Shown: piece by piece, positions 1-12,160 of the stretch | Layout of the letters: every line of letters begins with the position of its first letter | Position numbering within the stretch: position 1 is the first letter of the stretch | From: Leptasterias polaris | Lineage: Eukaryota > Echinodermata > Asteroidea > Forcipulatida > Asteriidae | DNA length: 64,000 nucleotides | Assembly (NCBI GenBank): GCA_037783415.1 | Contig: JAZGTN010000037.1 | Location: 2,480,001 to 2,544,000 of the forward strand | Direction: 5' to 3' | Position numbers and translations under genes: made by a program | The notes under the pieces: generated by a model | Databases searched by the model: none | Seen by the model: the letters and a program-made list of their open reading frames with translations, nothing else | Told to the model about the DNA's origin: nothing

Positions 1-1516
1 TGTTTACTACAGACGAGTTGATAACCAAAGAGTCTTAAAGTGGTTGCTTTAATCAGTGTATACTACAGAGGAGTTGATAACCAAAGAGTCTTAAAGTGGC
101 TGCTTTTATCAGTGTATACTACAGAGGAGTTGATAACCAAAGAGTCTTAAAGTGGTTGCTTTTATCAGTGTATACTACAGAGGAGTTGATAACCAAAGAG
201 TCTTAAAGTGGCTGCTTTTATCAGTGTATACTACAGAGGAGTTGATAACCAAAGAGTCTTAAAGTGACTGCTTTTATCAGTGTATACTACAGAGGAGTTG
301 ATAACCAAAGAGTCTTAGAGTGGCTGCTTTTATCAGTGTATACTACAGAGGAGTTGATAACCAAAGAGTCTTAAAGTGGTTGCTTTTATCAGTGTATACT
401 ACAGAGGAGTTGATAACCAAAGAGTCTTAAAGTGGCTGCTTTTATCAGTGTTTACTACAGAGGAGTTGATAACCAAAGAGTCTTAAAGTGGCTGCTTTTA
501 TCAGTGTTTACTACAGAGGAGTTGATAACCAAAGAGTCTTAAAGTGGCTGCTTTAATCAGTGTATACTACAGAGGAGTTGATAACCAAAGAGTCTTAAAG
601 TGGCTGCTTTTATCAGTGTTACTACAGAGGAGTTGATAACCAAAGAGTCTTAAAGTGGCTGCTTTTATCAGTGTTTACTACAGACGAGTTGATAACCAAA
701 GAGTCTTAAAGTGGTTGCTTTAATCAGTGTATACTACAGAGGAGTTGATAACCAAAGAGTCTTAAAGTGGCTGCTTTTATCAGTGTATACTACAGAGGAG
801 TTGATAACCAAAGAGTCTTAAAGTGGTTGCTTTTATCAGTGTATACTACAGAGGAGTTGATAACCAAAGAGTCTTAAAGTGGCTGCTTTTATCAGTGTAT
901 ACTACAGAGGAGTTGATAACCAAAGAGTCTTAAAGTGACTGCTTTTATCAGTGTATACTACAGAGGAGTTGATAACCAAAGAGTCTTAGAGTGGCTGCTT
1001 TTATCAGTGTATACTACAGAGGAGTTGATAACCAAAGAGTCTTAAAGTGGTTGCTTTTATCAGTGTATACTACAGAGGAGTTGATAACCAAAGAGTCTTA
1101 AAGTGGCTGCTTTTATCAGTGTTTACTACAGAGGAGTTGATAACCAAAGAGTCTTAAAGTGGCTGCTTTTATCAGTGTTTACTACAGAGGAGTTGATAAC
1201 CAAAGAGTCTTAAAGTGGCTGCTTTTATCAGTGTTTACTACAGACGAGTTGATAACCAAAGAGTCTTAAAGTGGTTGCTTTAATCAGTGTATACTACAGA
1301 GGAGTTTATAACCAAAGAGTCTTAAAGTGGCTACTTTTATCAGTGTATACTACAGAGGAGTTGATAACCAAAGAGTCTTAAAGTGGCTGCTTTTATCAGT
1401 GTATACTACAGAGGAGTTTATAACCAAAGAGTCTTAAAGTGGCTGCTTTTATCAGTATATACTACAGAGGAGTTGATAACCAAAGAGTCTGATTTAAGGG
1501 ACTGCTTTTATCAGCA
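1..1516. repeat. 56-bp minisatellite with higher-order structure
   Basis: About 27 head-to-tail copies of a 56-bp unit with core GAGTTGATAACCAAAGAGTC. Unit variants (a TTTACTACAGACG type, a GACTG type, a CTTAGAG type) recur in the same order. The TTTACTACAGACG variant starts at 1, 672 and 1232, so the array is built from a 12-unit block (671 bp, one unit short by a base) and a 10-unit block (560 bp). The unit is not a multiple of 3, and the short ORF across its end is not a gene. The same unit occurs at 23838-24812, next to the second NLR copy. Confidence 0.95.
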
Positions 1517-1736
1517 TACTATTGACACGGACAGAGGAATAAATGCACGGGGGAACTATAACACATGGCTATACACTAAAGTCAACTTGGATGTGACATG
1601 TGAACTCTAAACCTCTCCTTAGCAAAGTTTGAAATACTTCGTCTTTAGATCTTTTCCTTATATTTTGATTGTCATCCAATTTAATCTCTGAGTTTTAATC
1701 ATCACTTGAGGTCTTTTATTACTGTACATCTCTACA

Positions 1737-3830
1737 TCACAGAGTGGTATTATCCATCCGGGCCTCATTGATGAGTCTTTTATCTTCCTCTGTCAATTTG
1801 CACATTCTCAATTCCACGCGCTTAATGTGTTTTAATCTCTTTGAATGAGTAGCCCACAATGATGCAGAACCACCCAAAGTTTCATTCTCAGACAGATACA
1901 GATAAACTAGGTTTGGCATGTCAACCAGTGACTCACAAATAGGGGCCATGTCTTTCTATCAGCATGCATCTTCTCAATAACAGACTCTTGAGCGGTTTTA
2001 ATTTCTTCAAAAGAGTAGCCCACAATGATGCACAACCACCCAAGGGGTAAATAACAGACAGATCCAGATAAAATAGGTTTTGCATGTCACTCAGTGACTC
2101 ACAAATAGGGGCCATGTATTCCCATGTCAGCATGAAGTTTTGCAATGTCAGCTCATTGAGATGTTTTAATCTCGCCGTAGGACGGGGCCGCAATGGTGCA
2201 CAACCACCCAAGGTTTTATTCCAAGACAGATCCAGATCAGAAATATTAGTCATTTTAGTACGACAATCTGCTAAATCACCACCAAACCTCTTACAATGTG
2301 TAATTGAAAAATGATTTACACAGCAAAGGTAAGCAATATTCTTCAGTAAGTAAAAAAAGGAATTTATACAATCACAATTCCACGCGATCATTTCTATGTT
2401 TGTACTCACAACTGCATTGATGAAATTCTCTGGTGGTAAACTCTTGGACTGACTCTCAAAGTAACAAATAAGACCCAACCTTGGATTCCACTTATTCTGA
2501 ATTGCCTGTAAGACTTGATGTGTACATCCCTCATTGTCACCACAACAAAACCTCAACAGATACTCATATGGAGAAGGATACGCTCTTGCTGCACAACAAA
2601 CCCGAACAAGGGTGCTATTAAATTCAGCTGTGTTTATAACACTCTTCCAATACATTGCAGCACAGAATTCCAAGAACGTTTTGTGTATAAAATACACATT
2701 GTTATGAATGTCTAATCCCTTGAAGACCCTCTCGCTTGTGAGAACACCTGCACTTAGTGCTGCATCGAATGCTTTCTTGTCAAAATCAAAATCTTTTTCT
2801 GTAAAGGAAAGAGACTGTTTGGTAGAAATCAGACCATATAGAGCAACCTTTCCAATTGAAATCAATATTTGTGATATTGCATCTTGTGACAAGTCTTTTG
2901 CTTTTCGTCTGAATATGTATCTCAATGCCTCAGTGTATAGTCGAGTCATTGTTTCTGGGAGTTTTCCAGACACTCTCCAGAGCAAGCACATCAAAAGCAA
3001 CAACATTGGACTCTTTGCCAAATCAGACAAGACTTCTGAAGATCCTATCTCCTCTATCAGCTTACTTACTTTGTCGTGGTCTTCAGGGAAAAATTTAGCT
3101 ATATACTCCTCAATATCAGAACCTGAAAACCCCTCAATTTTCACATGAGTGAAAGGCTTTTCAACCAATGATGAGTTGATAAGTTTGTTAAGGGGAGGAC
3201 GAGATGTAATAACTACCCAACATTCTGTGCACCTCTTTCGATTAAGAGCCTTGAGAATTGAACCAAATGAGGAATTTTTTAGCGTAGTGGTTTGAAATTC
3301 ATCAAATCCATCCAAGAGAATCAACACCTTTTCTTGGTTCTTGTCAATAAACCTTTTTAAATCAAACTTATTTACAGTGTCTTGGTCTAAGAGCTGCTCA
3401 AAGACAGCATCAATAAGGTCTGAAGTTTCTGTCAGTGCACGCATTTTCAAAACAAAAACAAGTTCAAACCTTTTGAGTATCTCACTCTTACCTGTTGCCC
3501 AATCATAAGCAATTTTGTCAATAAGGGTCGTCTTTCCAAGACCTGCCGATCCACCAATAACAATACGCTTGATTGAATTGCCCTCTCTTGTTTTAAATTG
3601 GAAAATATTTTCATAAGATTCAATTTTTTCTCTCTCTATTGCAATCTTCCCTACCTTGTCAACAAGTTCAACTAAAACAAGCTTAGTGTAGATGTCCATT
3701 ATGTGTAACTTATCATGATCAATCCATGGGATCATCTGTACAAAGCTACCTGTAGTCTTGTACACTTGCTTCAATGCCTCTTTAGCTTCATCAGCAACAG
3801 CTTGAGCTGGATGATTAGGGTCCGGTGTTC
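1737..3830 (-). pseudogene. NACHT-LRR exon of NLR copy 1 (frameshifted)
   Basis: This is the large 3' exon of the copy-1 NLR gene. It begins after a CCCATTAG acceptor and shows a P-loop GSAGLGKTT (about 3526-3552), Walker B ILLDGFDEF and helical NACHT-associated sequence, then ribonuclease-inhibitor-type leucine-rich repeats with the GEDMAPICES signature. Such proteins are cytosolic nucleotide-binding immune receptors. The ORF ends early near 1950: where copy 2 and other repeats read GTCTTCCCCTATCAG on the plus strand, this copy reads GTCTTTCTATCAG, a 2-nt loss. The last LRR and the normal C-terminus continue in another frame to a stop at 1737. One LRR near 2190 is also irregular and several repeats are missing relative to copy 2. 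Upstream exons are listed at 6699, 7774, 15227, 17135 and 17842. The damage suggests a pseudogene or a truncated receptor. Confidence 0.85.
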
Positions 3831-3959
3831 CTAATGGGCGATAGGAGAAGGAAAACAAATCACAACATATCAACAAGTTTTTTTTATAATGTAGATTGGT
3901 GATTATCTGACATTTCATGAGAAGCCTTTTCAATTTTTTTAATAATATAGTTCAATAGA

Positions 3960-5868
3960 CCCTTCCCACGAAATATGTAAATTGCACATCACGCATGTTC
4001 ACTCACTTTGTTTGGCAAAATGATGGAATATAGTGCCTTTTTTATGGGGATGATGGTGGCCTGGCGCGGACACGGTGGTGAGTCTGCTTAGTGCACATCT
4101 CTATGGTGTTTGCCAACCAATAGTGTATGTATGGGTGAATGTAATTAGCATATTTCATGGGAAGTGTCTATTAATTGGTAGTTTATTTGATTGTGTCTTG
4201 CCCTCGATGCATGATGTATCACCAATCAGTTATCATGTATGGATAGGAATGATACAGCTGTGAAAACTGGTTCTGAAATTATAACTATATTTTGTATGTA
4301 AGTCATAAGTTTTATATGTAGTAACAAGTGAGATTTTAAACTTAACAGACAATTCTAACATAACTTTATTTGTTTCTTTTCAAATCAGTGATTTCTGCTA
4401 AGGTTGACATGTTGGCAAGTGTATTATTTGGATTCATAGCCAATGTGACACCTAGTGTGGCATTCAGTGTGGCATTCAGTGTGGCAGCCGGTGTGGCAGC
4501 CGGTGTGGCAGCCGGTGTGGCAGCCGGTGTGGCAGCCGGTGTGGCAGCCGGTGTGGCAGCCGGTGTGGCAGCCGGTGTGGCAGCCGGTGTGTCTCCATTT
4601 AAACAGTTACTTGCTAAATGGGAATACTACCAAAACTTGTTTATAATATGTTTGTTTGTCATTTAAATGTATTTTGATGTTTCTACACTTCAGGTATGGT
4701 GCAGGTGTATGCTTGTGAGTTAGATTTGAGTGATCAAATAGGTCACCGTTGTTTGTGGATGGGGACTCGATAGTTTTTCGAAAGAAACTTTTAAATTAAA
4801 TTGTTTTTACAAAGTTTCTTGGGTGCTGGAGTAATATGCCATTATTCTGTGACGTTTGTGGATGTTCGGCGATTAAATCAGAATTTAAAGCAAGTCCGTT
4901 TTGACAACACTGTCGACAGTAAAGCCTAAGATTGCGACCAGTGTGTTTCTGGCATCTCTTACCTGTTGAAAGGTATATCACTCATTAACATCAATCAACT
5001 GTTCATATAATTTATGTCATCAATACAAATTTATTAAAAAGGTCTTTCCACTGATATGCGTTACTATTTATTATGAATGCTTTAAATTTCATACGGTGTG
5101 TCTTGTGAGTATTTCAGTATTAGATGCAAAGAAATTGGGAGCTTACTACATCTGAAGAGCTGTATTAATATTTGTTAGCCAGTCGATCTAGGTTTTGCTC
5201 CTGTTGTTATCAGCTTCATTGTCGGGTACTACTGCTTCCACAAGCAAGTAGCTCAAACCACGAGTCATCACTCCCCTTCCTTTCTCTCCTCGAAAGAACT
5301 TTCCTCTTTCTTCATTACAATCAGTGCTTGAAAACTTACCTCTTTTTTATAAATATAAATCCCTCTCGAAACGCCCTGCTATCTAGGAGGCTTTTCTTTT
5401 CGACATAGCCTAAGAACAGTGTTCTTTCCATTGCGAAGTGTAAACAAGTGTAAATGTTTATCCTTGAAGGATGACAATACAGGGCTTTTCGCGAAACTCA
5501 ATGAAAAGCAACGATGGGTTGTGGTCAATTCTTTATTTTTGGGGGTATTTACAATAAATGTTTATGGGATTTGAAATATAATCTGTATTCATTGAGCACT
5601 TATGAATGTATTTCGGCAAATATCACTTCCTCTTTGTTCGCGTTCAATTACTTCTTTGACTTTAAACTGCAGGCTTATTTCGTTTTTGTTATTTATTTAT
5701 GTATTTTTGAGAATATTTTTAAACTTAAGAGACTCATGATTCAGCCATTGGCCCTACCTTTGTGACTCAAAACTTGGACCAGGACTCAGACTCGACACCG
5801 AGTACTTGGACTTGAAGATTGAGAACTCGAATACATTTTGTCAACAAGGTCTGTCTACTGACGAGCTA
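3960..5868. other. Intron of NLR copy 1, paired with 29800-33020
   Basis: Non-coding by my reading, but aligning with the same intron of copy 2. It holds the 12-bp minisatellite at 4479-4592 and a stretch at 4680-5160 that is a decayed version of 32060-32950. Around 5765-5830 there is a short run of GACTCG/ACTTGGAC words resembling the core of the CAGTGTTGT element family listed elsewhere. I see no convincing exon. Confidence 0.6.
4479..4592. repeat. 12-bp minisatellite (GTGTGGCAGCCG)
   Basis: About nine near-perfect copies of a 12-bp unit. The matching stretch of copy 2 (30275-30425) has the same words in a diverged, non-homogenised state. Two frames stay open through the array and give Gly-Val-Ala-Ala or Trp-Gln-Pro-Val repeats; this follows from the unit being a multiple of 3 and is not evidence for a protein. 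Confidence 0.9.
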
Positions 5869-5869
5869 A

Positions 5870-6117
5870 TAACAATACGTTGGATTGGATTGCCCTCTCT
5901 AATTTTCAAGTTGAAAATGTTTCTAATTTAGTGTAATTCTCGTTAATACATTCACTGAGTTTTGAGCATGTTCAAGTAAAACAAGCTTATTATAAATGTC
6001 CATTTTGTGTATCTAGAGAGAATCTAAATTCATAGCTACCTGTAGTCATGTTTTTTTGCTTCAATGCATCTGCAATAGCTTGAGCTTGAGCTTGGGGCGT
6101 TCCTGTCAGGAGGTAAT
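5870..6117 (-). pseudogene. Fossil 5' part of a NACHT exon inside the NLR intron
   Basis: On the minus strand this stretch resembles the first ~250 bases of the NACHT exon: the GTTCC acceptor area, the AGCTCAAGCTATTGC run, the GTAGCTATG block, the GACATTT..AAGCTTG block, and the segment just before the P-loop (AATTGCCCTCTC on plus). It is full of small indels and is not translatable. The same fossil sits at 33030-33236 in copy 2, so it predates the segmental duplication. Confidence 0.7.
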
Positions 6118-6698
6118 AAACAAAAGTTAGCACACAAAAAAATAGTCTTCAATTTATTCCTTAACTGCATACAACATAATATTTCATTTCTTAACCTCAA
6201 AGTTGCTATTCTTTTCTGTTAAGTAAAAGTTTCTATACATCCGCTCGAGTGGCTTGAATTTTTTCCTGAGTTTTCAGTTAAAATATCATTGGATAATACA
6301 AAATAAATTGTATATTTGTTATTTGTTTTTTGTTTGTATTTCTTTTTATTTAAAATGTATAACAAAAATGGGGAGGGGTGTTTTTTTTCTTAAATTTAAA
6401 TGAGGGTAATTTTGGCAAATATGTAAAACTGCCTTAACTATCACACTAATTTGCTGAATTGTGTCATGCCAAGACACTATGAATGTTTGCAACTGTAAGG
6501 GGAGTTTGGGTAAGAGCCCCTGCAATGGGTAAGAGCCCCTGCAATGGCTAAGGCTGTTTTTCCGATATTATTTGAAATTATTCAACATTTGTTTCTGTTC
6601 TTAAGCCTCAAGTCAAGTAATTTATTACATGGTCAATTAAGGCAAACTAGTTGCTTGAATGTTTTACTTTTGTACTAATAAGTAATTGTATAACACAC

Positions 6699-6839
6699 CT
6701 GGTGGTAGATTTACATTTACATGAGTGATGGTTGTTCCAGAAGAAGGACCTGTAATGACAACATTACGATCCCCTTTCACTGCTGCCTGTGGTTGTTGAT
6801 GACATAACGTAGGCACATTTAATGATTGTGAACTCATGG
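6699..6839 (-). CDS. Short conserved NLR exon (copy 1), altered acceptor
   Basis: Counterpart of the copy-2 exon at 33807-33980. It encodes a segment with AVKGDRNVVITG and GTTITHVNVN, a pattern seen in linkers ahead of NACHT domains in invertebrate NLRs, and it ends at a CCACCAG|GTGTG donor in phase 1. The copy-2 acceptor (TTTTACTAG) has been removed by a small deletion. A new ACTAG directly before CCATGAG could serve instead and would keep frame, shortening the exon by 33 nt. Confidence 0.6.
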
Positions 6840-7773
6840 CTAGTTTGGTGAAATGCAGGAACAATAAAAGAGAAGGGTGAAAAGCAAAATACGTTTTTTT
6901 AACATTTAGATACACGTTTCAAAACTTGATGATCACACCAAAGTAATTTTTTGATTAATTGTACCACGTCCACATTGCATCTCATCTGTTTCAATAAGAA
7001 AATAAACGAGTAGACAAAAAGGTCTCAGGTTTGTGTGCCACAAAGGGCTGAGCCGAAGGCGAGGTTCTTTATTCAACAGCCACAACCCTGCAAGGTTTTA
7101 AACAGCTATTTAAGACTGAGTCACTACTGTTTTATTCCCATTCATAAATGGCCATTTTGTTGAAAGCGTAATACTGTTTCTGTAAAACCTTTCTGTAAAT
7201 TTTCAGTTCCTGTCACAACCTATCATGGCTCCTCTTCAAAAAGGGTCAAATTGCATGCGACATTGAATGGTTGGGCGTATGAGCGCGTAACAGCTTTTAC
7301 ATTGAGTACCAGTATTAATTGCCGACGCTACGTGTAAATAGTGCTCCTTATTTATCATGTTTATATCACACATTTGAACATGACCATGTGATCTCTTCTC
7401 GACCAATCAGATGTGGTTCAACTGAGGTATTTACACACATTCAAACATCAGCAATCAAGTACAATCAAACCTACTGTGTTGGAGTAGTCCAACAATTATG
7501 TAACATGGTTAACTCCACATGGAGGAAAATGCTAATTTTGAACAACTTCTTCCTGGTATTTTACCTTAAAAAGATTTTTATGAACTTGAAAACATTTATT
7601 TTTAGCAGAAAATGTAGGCAAAAAGTAATTGTGATGGTTTTACATTTCAAACTTGAGTAAGGGAGAGTGCACCGTAATGTTTGTAGTACAACGTATTGAA
7701 GTACATGAATTTTGAGGTAGTAAGTTTATGATGATAACTAATAACACATTTATAAGTGCTCATTGATCTGTAC

Positions 7774-8252
7774 CTTTACTGCTACAGTTTGAAGCTAGCT
7801 CATTGATGTTTCCTGCTGCAGAAGACGCACTCTGATGAGGTTTGGGTTCCTCCAGCAAATGAACCGAGGCACTCTGATGAGGTTTTGATTTTTCTTGAGA
7901 TTGAAGCTTCATTTGTTTTTGTGTTCCTCTTGGGTTCTTAGGAATGGCCCCTGTGCCTTTAAGAGTTCTCTGGGATTGAACTAAGCGATCCTGTTTCTCA
8001 GAAGAGGCACTCTGTTCAGTTACAAGTTTTCCTTGCACTTGAAGCTTCATTTGTTCTTTCGTTTCTCTTGGGTTCTTAGGAATGGCCCCTGTGCCAGGAG
8101 GAGTTCTCTGAACCTGGACTGCACTAGTTGAAGTACCCGGGAAGTCAGCAACAGTAGAAGAAGTCTCCATTGTCTCACTGAGATCCTTTTCCTTCGACTC
8201 TGAGGAACTCTCCCGCTCATCTTGTGTCTTGTTTTGTTTTTTGTTTTCCCTC
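7774..8252 (-). pseudogene. Linker exon of NLR copy 1 (out of frame)
   Basis: Encodes a Ser/Glu/Gln-rich, probably disordered linker. It contains an internal duplication: TGAIPKNPRETKEQMKLQ and TGAIPKNPRGTQKQMKLQ. Copy 2 carries this module once. Both borders match copy 2 (TTTACAG acceptor, AAAG|GTACAG donor). The length is 479 nt against 345 nt in copy 2; 479 leaves remainder 2 where the phase requires remainder 0, so splicing from the UBL exon at 15227 enters the wrong frame and meets a stop. Moving the acceptor to the next AG does not repair it. This is one of the lesions that make copy 1 look dead. Confidence 0.65.
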
Positions 8253-8652
8253 CTGTAAATCAAGAAGAATATTTTCCCACTGTGTTAGTGTAATGAAAGC
8301 AGGATAGCTTAAGGACACGTTTTATATTTAGGTGTTCGGTTACAGACCGAACAACTCTTTGTTATTGTTCGTTTTTTTTTTTTTTTTTTTTATTTTTTTT
8401 CTTCTTCTTTGTTTTGCTTATTCCTCTCAGTGGGCTTTGTCCGCAAGCAAACGCATACTTGCGAATCTTTGATCAACTTGAAACTTAATGTGAAGTTAGA
8501 ACATAACTAGGAGAAGCCGAGTAAGTTGTGACGTCATGATTACGTCATCGGGTGTCAAATTACAAGCCATTTTAGGTTCAAAAGTGCTCTCATTCCAATG
8601 CCTGTATGTCTCTGAATATTAAAGCTACAGTATTCATAATTGGGCATATGAT

Positions 8653-9966
8653 CAGTGTTGTTGACTCGAGTCGGTGACTTGGACTCGAGTCAGACTCGAG
8701 TCGCCAATTTCATTGACTTGCGACTTGACTTGACTTGAGCAAAAATGACTCGTGACTTGACTTGACTTGAGCAAATATGACTTGCGACTTGACTTGACTT
8801 GAGAACAAATGACTTGGTTACAACACAGGAATATTAAATGTGAAGTTATACGTTTACATTTTTAGGGTTCGGATAAATTAATGTCGAAACAACTTATTCA
8901 CTCGGAAGTTCCGCAAAACACGGACCACATTGCGATCACAGTTTACACAACGCACGCGGTCACGTCTTTTCCAATTTAGAGGCTGCTAGTCTTTGTTATG
9001 TCGTTCCTTTATGCGCAACAATAAAGATAGGAAACATTGAACGCTAGAGGGCGTTTCAAAACAATGCGATACCATTGGAGTAAAAGCCCTCTATTGGTGA
9101 AATATCCCACAACACCTATTTGAAACGCCTTGACAAAAGACTTTACGTGTCTGCGCATGCTCGGGGAAAGGGTTTTTCCCTCGAATTGCAATAATCACCA
9201 TCGCTGGTGTGCGAAAAAAAACGTGTACAGAGCAATAAGCCACTGGTATTCACGCAAAAGCCGTCGACAGTTTATGGTCTTCAAAGCACATTTCCTCGGA
9301 AATGTTAGCTTGTTTACGGAAAACTGCACAACTTATAGGCTTTATTTTACAAAAATGACACCATTTTGGACATTTTGGATCAACAGAAAGATTATTTAAA
9401 TGTAAAACGTAAGATTTGTTTCTTTTTAAATATGTTTTGTTTTGTACTGTTGTTTTGGGGAATTTTTTGCGGGGTGTTTGTGCATAGGATAGTCAAAATG
9501 CTGTGGTGGTGAAGACGCATTGCTTTAGATCACATCCGTGGTTGTGTTCAACCTTAGTTTTTTCACCTGACACCTGTCGTGTTAAATTTTGTAAAATTAA
9601 GTTTTTGCCATGATACCCCCACATTCGACAAAAATGCCGTGGTGCCCTTCTTACGAAATTGCTGCGATGCCCTTCAAATTCTAAAAAGCACGTCAATTAT
9701 TGCCGTGCATAAGGTTCAATGGTTCAATGGTTGTATTTAGTCTCTGTCACAACATCATCATGGGAGTGGGCTTATCGGGACATTATGTGACTTGTGACTT
9801 GACTTGACTTGCGAAAATTTGACTTGTGACTTGACTTGACTTGTGAAAATTTGACTTGCGACTTGACTTGACTTGAACAAAAATGACTTGTGACTTGACT
9901 TGACTTGACCAAAGATGACTTGCGACTTGACTTGACTTGACAAAAAATGACTTGGTTACAACACTG
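8653..9966. mobile_element. Non-autonomous hAT-type element, CAGTGTTGT ends
   Basis: Begins CAGTGTTGTTG and ends TTACAACACTG, flanked by the exact 8-bp direct repeat CATATGAT (8645-8652 and 9967-9974). Both the CAGTG-type end and the 8-bp duplication are hallmarks of the hAT superfamily. Tandem GACTTGACTTGACTTG runs lie just inside each end (8670-8815 and 9784-9955); between them is about 950 bp without a recognisable gene. An internal GGTTACAACACAG at 8818-8830 resembles the terminal repeat, so a short element may be nested or duplicated here. Confidence 0.75.
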
Positions 9967-10503
9967 CATATGATAGATCAAGACACGGGCAACATTTGAA
10001 AAGTTAACGCCAAAATCACACGACCTTTACTTCCGGTCGTACCGGAAGGTCAAAGTTTGCCTTTGTGAAATTCTTTAAATTTTGTCTTGGTACAATTTTC
10101 TGGCGAAATGATTAACTTCAGTATATCTGATCAACTTCAAATTTATACCATGTAAGGACCCTTGATAAAACCTCCATCAAGCAGTTGTGACGTCATGATG
10201 ACGTCATCAGGTGTCAAATTACAAGGTTTTAAAGATTAACATTTTTAATCTTTGAAAATCTAAATATCAAATCAAGACGAAGGGACCGTCGATTGCCTAA
10301 CGCAGCATGGCATACCTCCTCGCGACTGATTCCATTGCGCAACGGTGGGTAGTCTTGCTAGTCAAGACGCTTGTTGGGGACACTATAAATAATCAACACG
10401 TACAGCTACCTTTTATTGTTGACATCATCGTGTGTACGTCTTTACTGAAGGCTAGGTGTTGTGTACTTCAACGTAGTGCAAATCAATGGCGTACTAACGT
10501 TAT

Positions 10504-11117
10504 ACATGTAGACCTGATCTGCTCAGATTCGGTGTCTAATTGTTCCCCTATTCGCCCTTCTCATGGCTTAATTATCAATATGGAATTGAAGACGAAGTAT
10601 CACTGAGATGACCACCTGCTTCAGTGATTCGTATGACTTGTAATTATGTGAGAAAATGCAAGCAGAAAAAGACCAACATTGGCGTTATGTTTTTTTCACA
10701 CACCGAGAAGCACGGACTTGACACCGGCTCGCGAAGGGCGAGTAGGACCGGTGTGTTTATCGATCGCTGCAGTGCAACACGGGAATTTAAACGGTAAGCT
10801 TCGTACACATGTAGACCTGATCTGCTCAGATTCGGTGTCTAATTGTTCCCCTATTCGCCCTTCTCATGGCTTAATTATCAATATGGAATTGAAGATGAAG
10901 TTTCACTGAGATGACCTCCTGCTTCAGTGATTCGTATGACTTGTAATTATGTGAGAAAATGCAAGCAGAAAAGACCAACATTGGCGTTATGTTTTGTTCG
11001 CATAATACCGAGAAGCACGGACTTGACACCGGCTCGCGAAGGGCGAGTAGGACCGGGACTTGTGTTTATCGATCGCTGCAGTGCAACACGGGAAATTAAA
11101 CGGTAAGCTTCGTACGA
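10504..11117. repeat. Tandem duplication, 303-bp unit x2
   Basis: Two near-identical copies starting with ACATGTAGACCTGATCTGC at 10504 and 10807, each ending in GGTAAGCTTCGTAC. Differences are few small substitutions and indels. Short ORFs inside are duplicated with it. No known family recognised. Confidence 0.85.
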
Positions 11118-11455
11118 TGAACATCATTGATTTTCAAAATTATTCTTTTATTTAATGCACAGTTTTGTTATAAAGTTTACCCTTAATCATCAAGTGGCAA
11201 CTTTGGTGACGTTTTTAAACTAAGTATTAAGGAACGTTTTAGTATGATTGTCGAACGAAGAGGTAAAATTGGGCAATTGGAAACGGGCATGATTTTTGGC
11301 TGTGTGAAAACATTCATCAATCTGACAAGTGTCAGATTGATGAATGTTTTCCGTCAACTCTTGTATTATGACATGAATATTTAAAAACCCTGCGATCAAG
11401 GTTTTTCTACGAAAGCCCATTAGCGCCACAAAGAAAAAACAAATCAAATACGGAT

Positions 11456-11630
11456 TCGAATCCGTTATTATGGATTCGCAATCCGTTATTACGGATTCGC
11501 AATCCGTTATTACAGATTCGCAATCCGTTATTACGGATTCGCAATCCGTTATTACGGATTCGCAATCCGTTATTACGGATTCGCAATCCGTTATTACGGA
11601 TTCGCAATCCGTTATTACGGATTCACTCGA
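11456..11630 (+). repeat. 21-bp palindromic array A
   Basis: Eight copies of a 21-bp unit carrying two dyads: AATCCGTTATTACGGATT (7-bp arms) and GGATTCGCAATCC (5-bp arms). It is preceded by AGCCCATTAGCGCCAC and followed by CTCGATGATCCCTCGAAGGCGCT. Not CRISPR: there are no unique spacers. Confidence 0.9.
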
Positions 11631-11977
11631 TGATCCCTCGAAGGCGCTATTTGCGTTGGACAGTAATGGTTTATTATATTGATTATATTTTTAAACATCT
11701 TTCCAACCATATTCATTTCAATTCACTTCATAACAAATGCTTTTTATATGATAGAGGGATATAGGTCCGGCCTTTCAGTTTCTTAAACCACGTTTTTTTC
11801 CCGTAAAGACCCACAAAGTTATTACAATTTCAACGGTTAGAACTGTGTATTTGTAAACATGCACTTCAACTTAGTTAAATATTTTGCTGTACATAGTAGT
11901 GGTTCATTAAGTGTACAATGGTTGCGGTGACTCGATTTGTACGAAAGCCCATTAGCGCCACAAAAAACCCATCAAAT

Positions 11978-12160
11978 CCGTTATTACGGATTCGAATCCG
12001 TTATTACGGCTTCGCAATCCGTTATTACGGCTTCGCAATCCGTTATTACGGATTCGCAATCCCTTATTACGGATTCGCAATCCCTTATTACGGATTCGCA
12101 ATCTGTTATTACGGATTCGCAATTCGTTATTACGGATTCGCAATCTGTTATTACGGATTC
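11978..12160 (+). repeat. 21-bp palindromic array B
   Basis: Same unit and flanks as array A, about nine copies, with point variants such as AATCCCTTATTACGG and AATCTGTTATTACGG spread across neighbouring units. Confidence 0.9.

Noticed and set aside
1383..1610. 75-codon ORF at the end of the 56-bp array
   Set aside because: Arises from repeat units and flank; the unit is not a multiple of three and there is no support for coding.
4370..4666. ORF with (GVAA)n repeats as a real structural protein
   Set aside because: The reading frame is a by-product of a 12-bp minisatellite; copy 2 shows the same DNA without the repeat, and there is no conserved coding context.
11456..11630. CRISPR-like array of short palindromic repeats
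   Set aside because: The units are contiguous 21-bp tandem repeats without unique spacers, in a eukaryotic intron-rich context.
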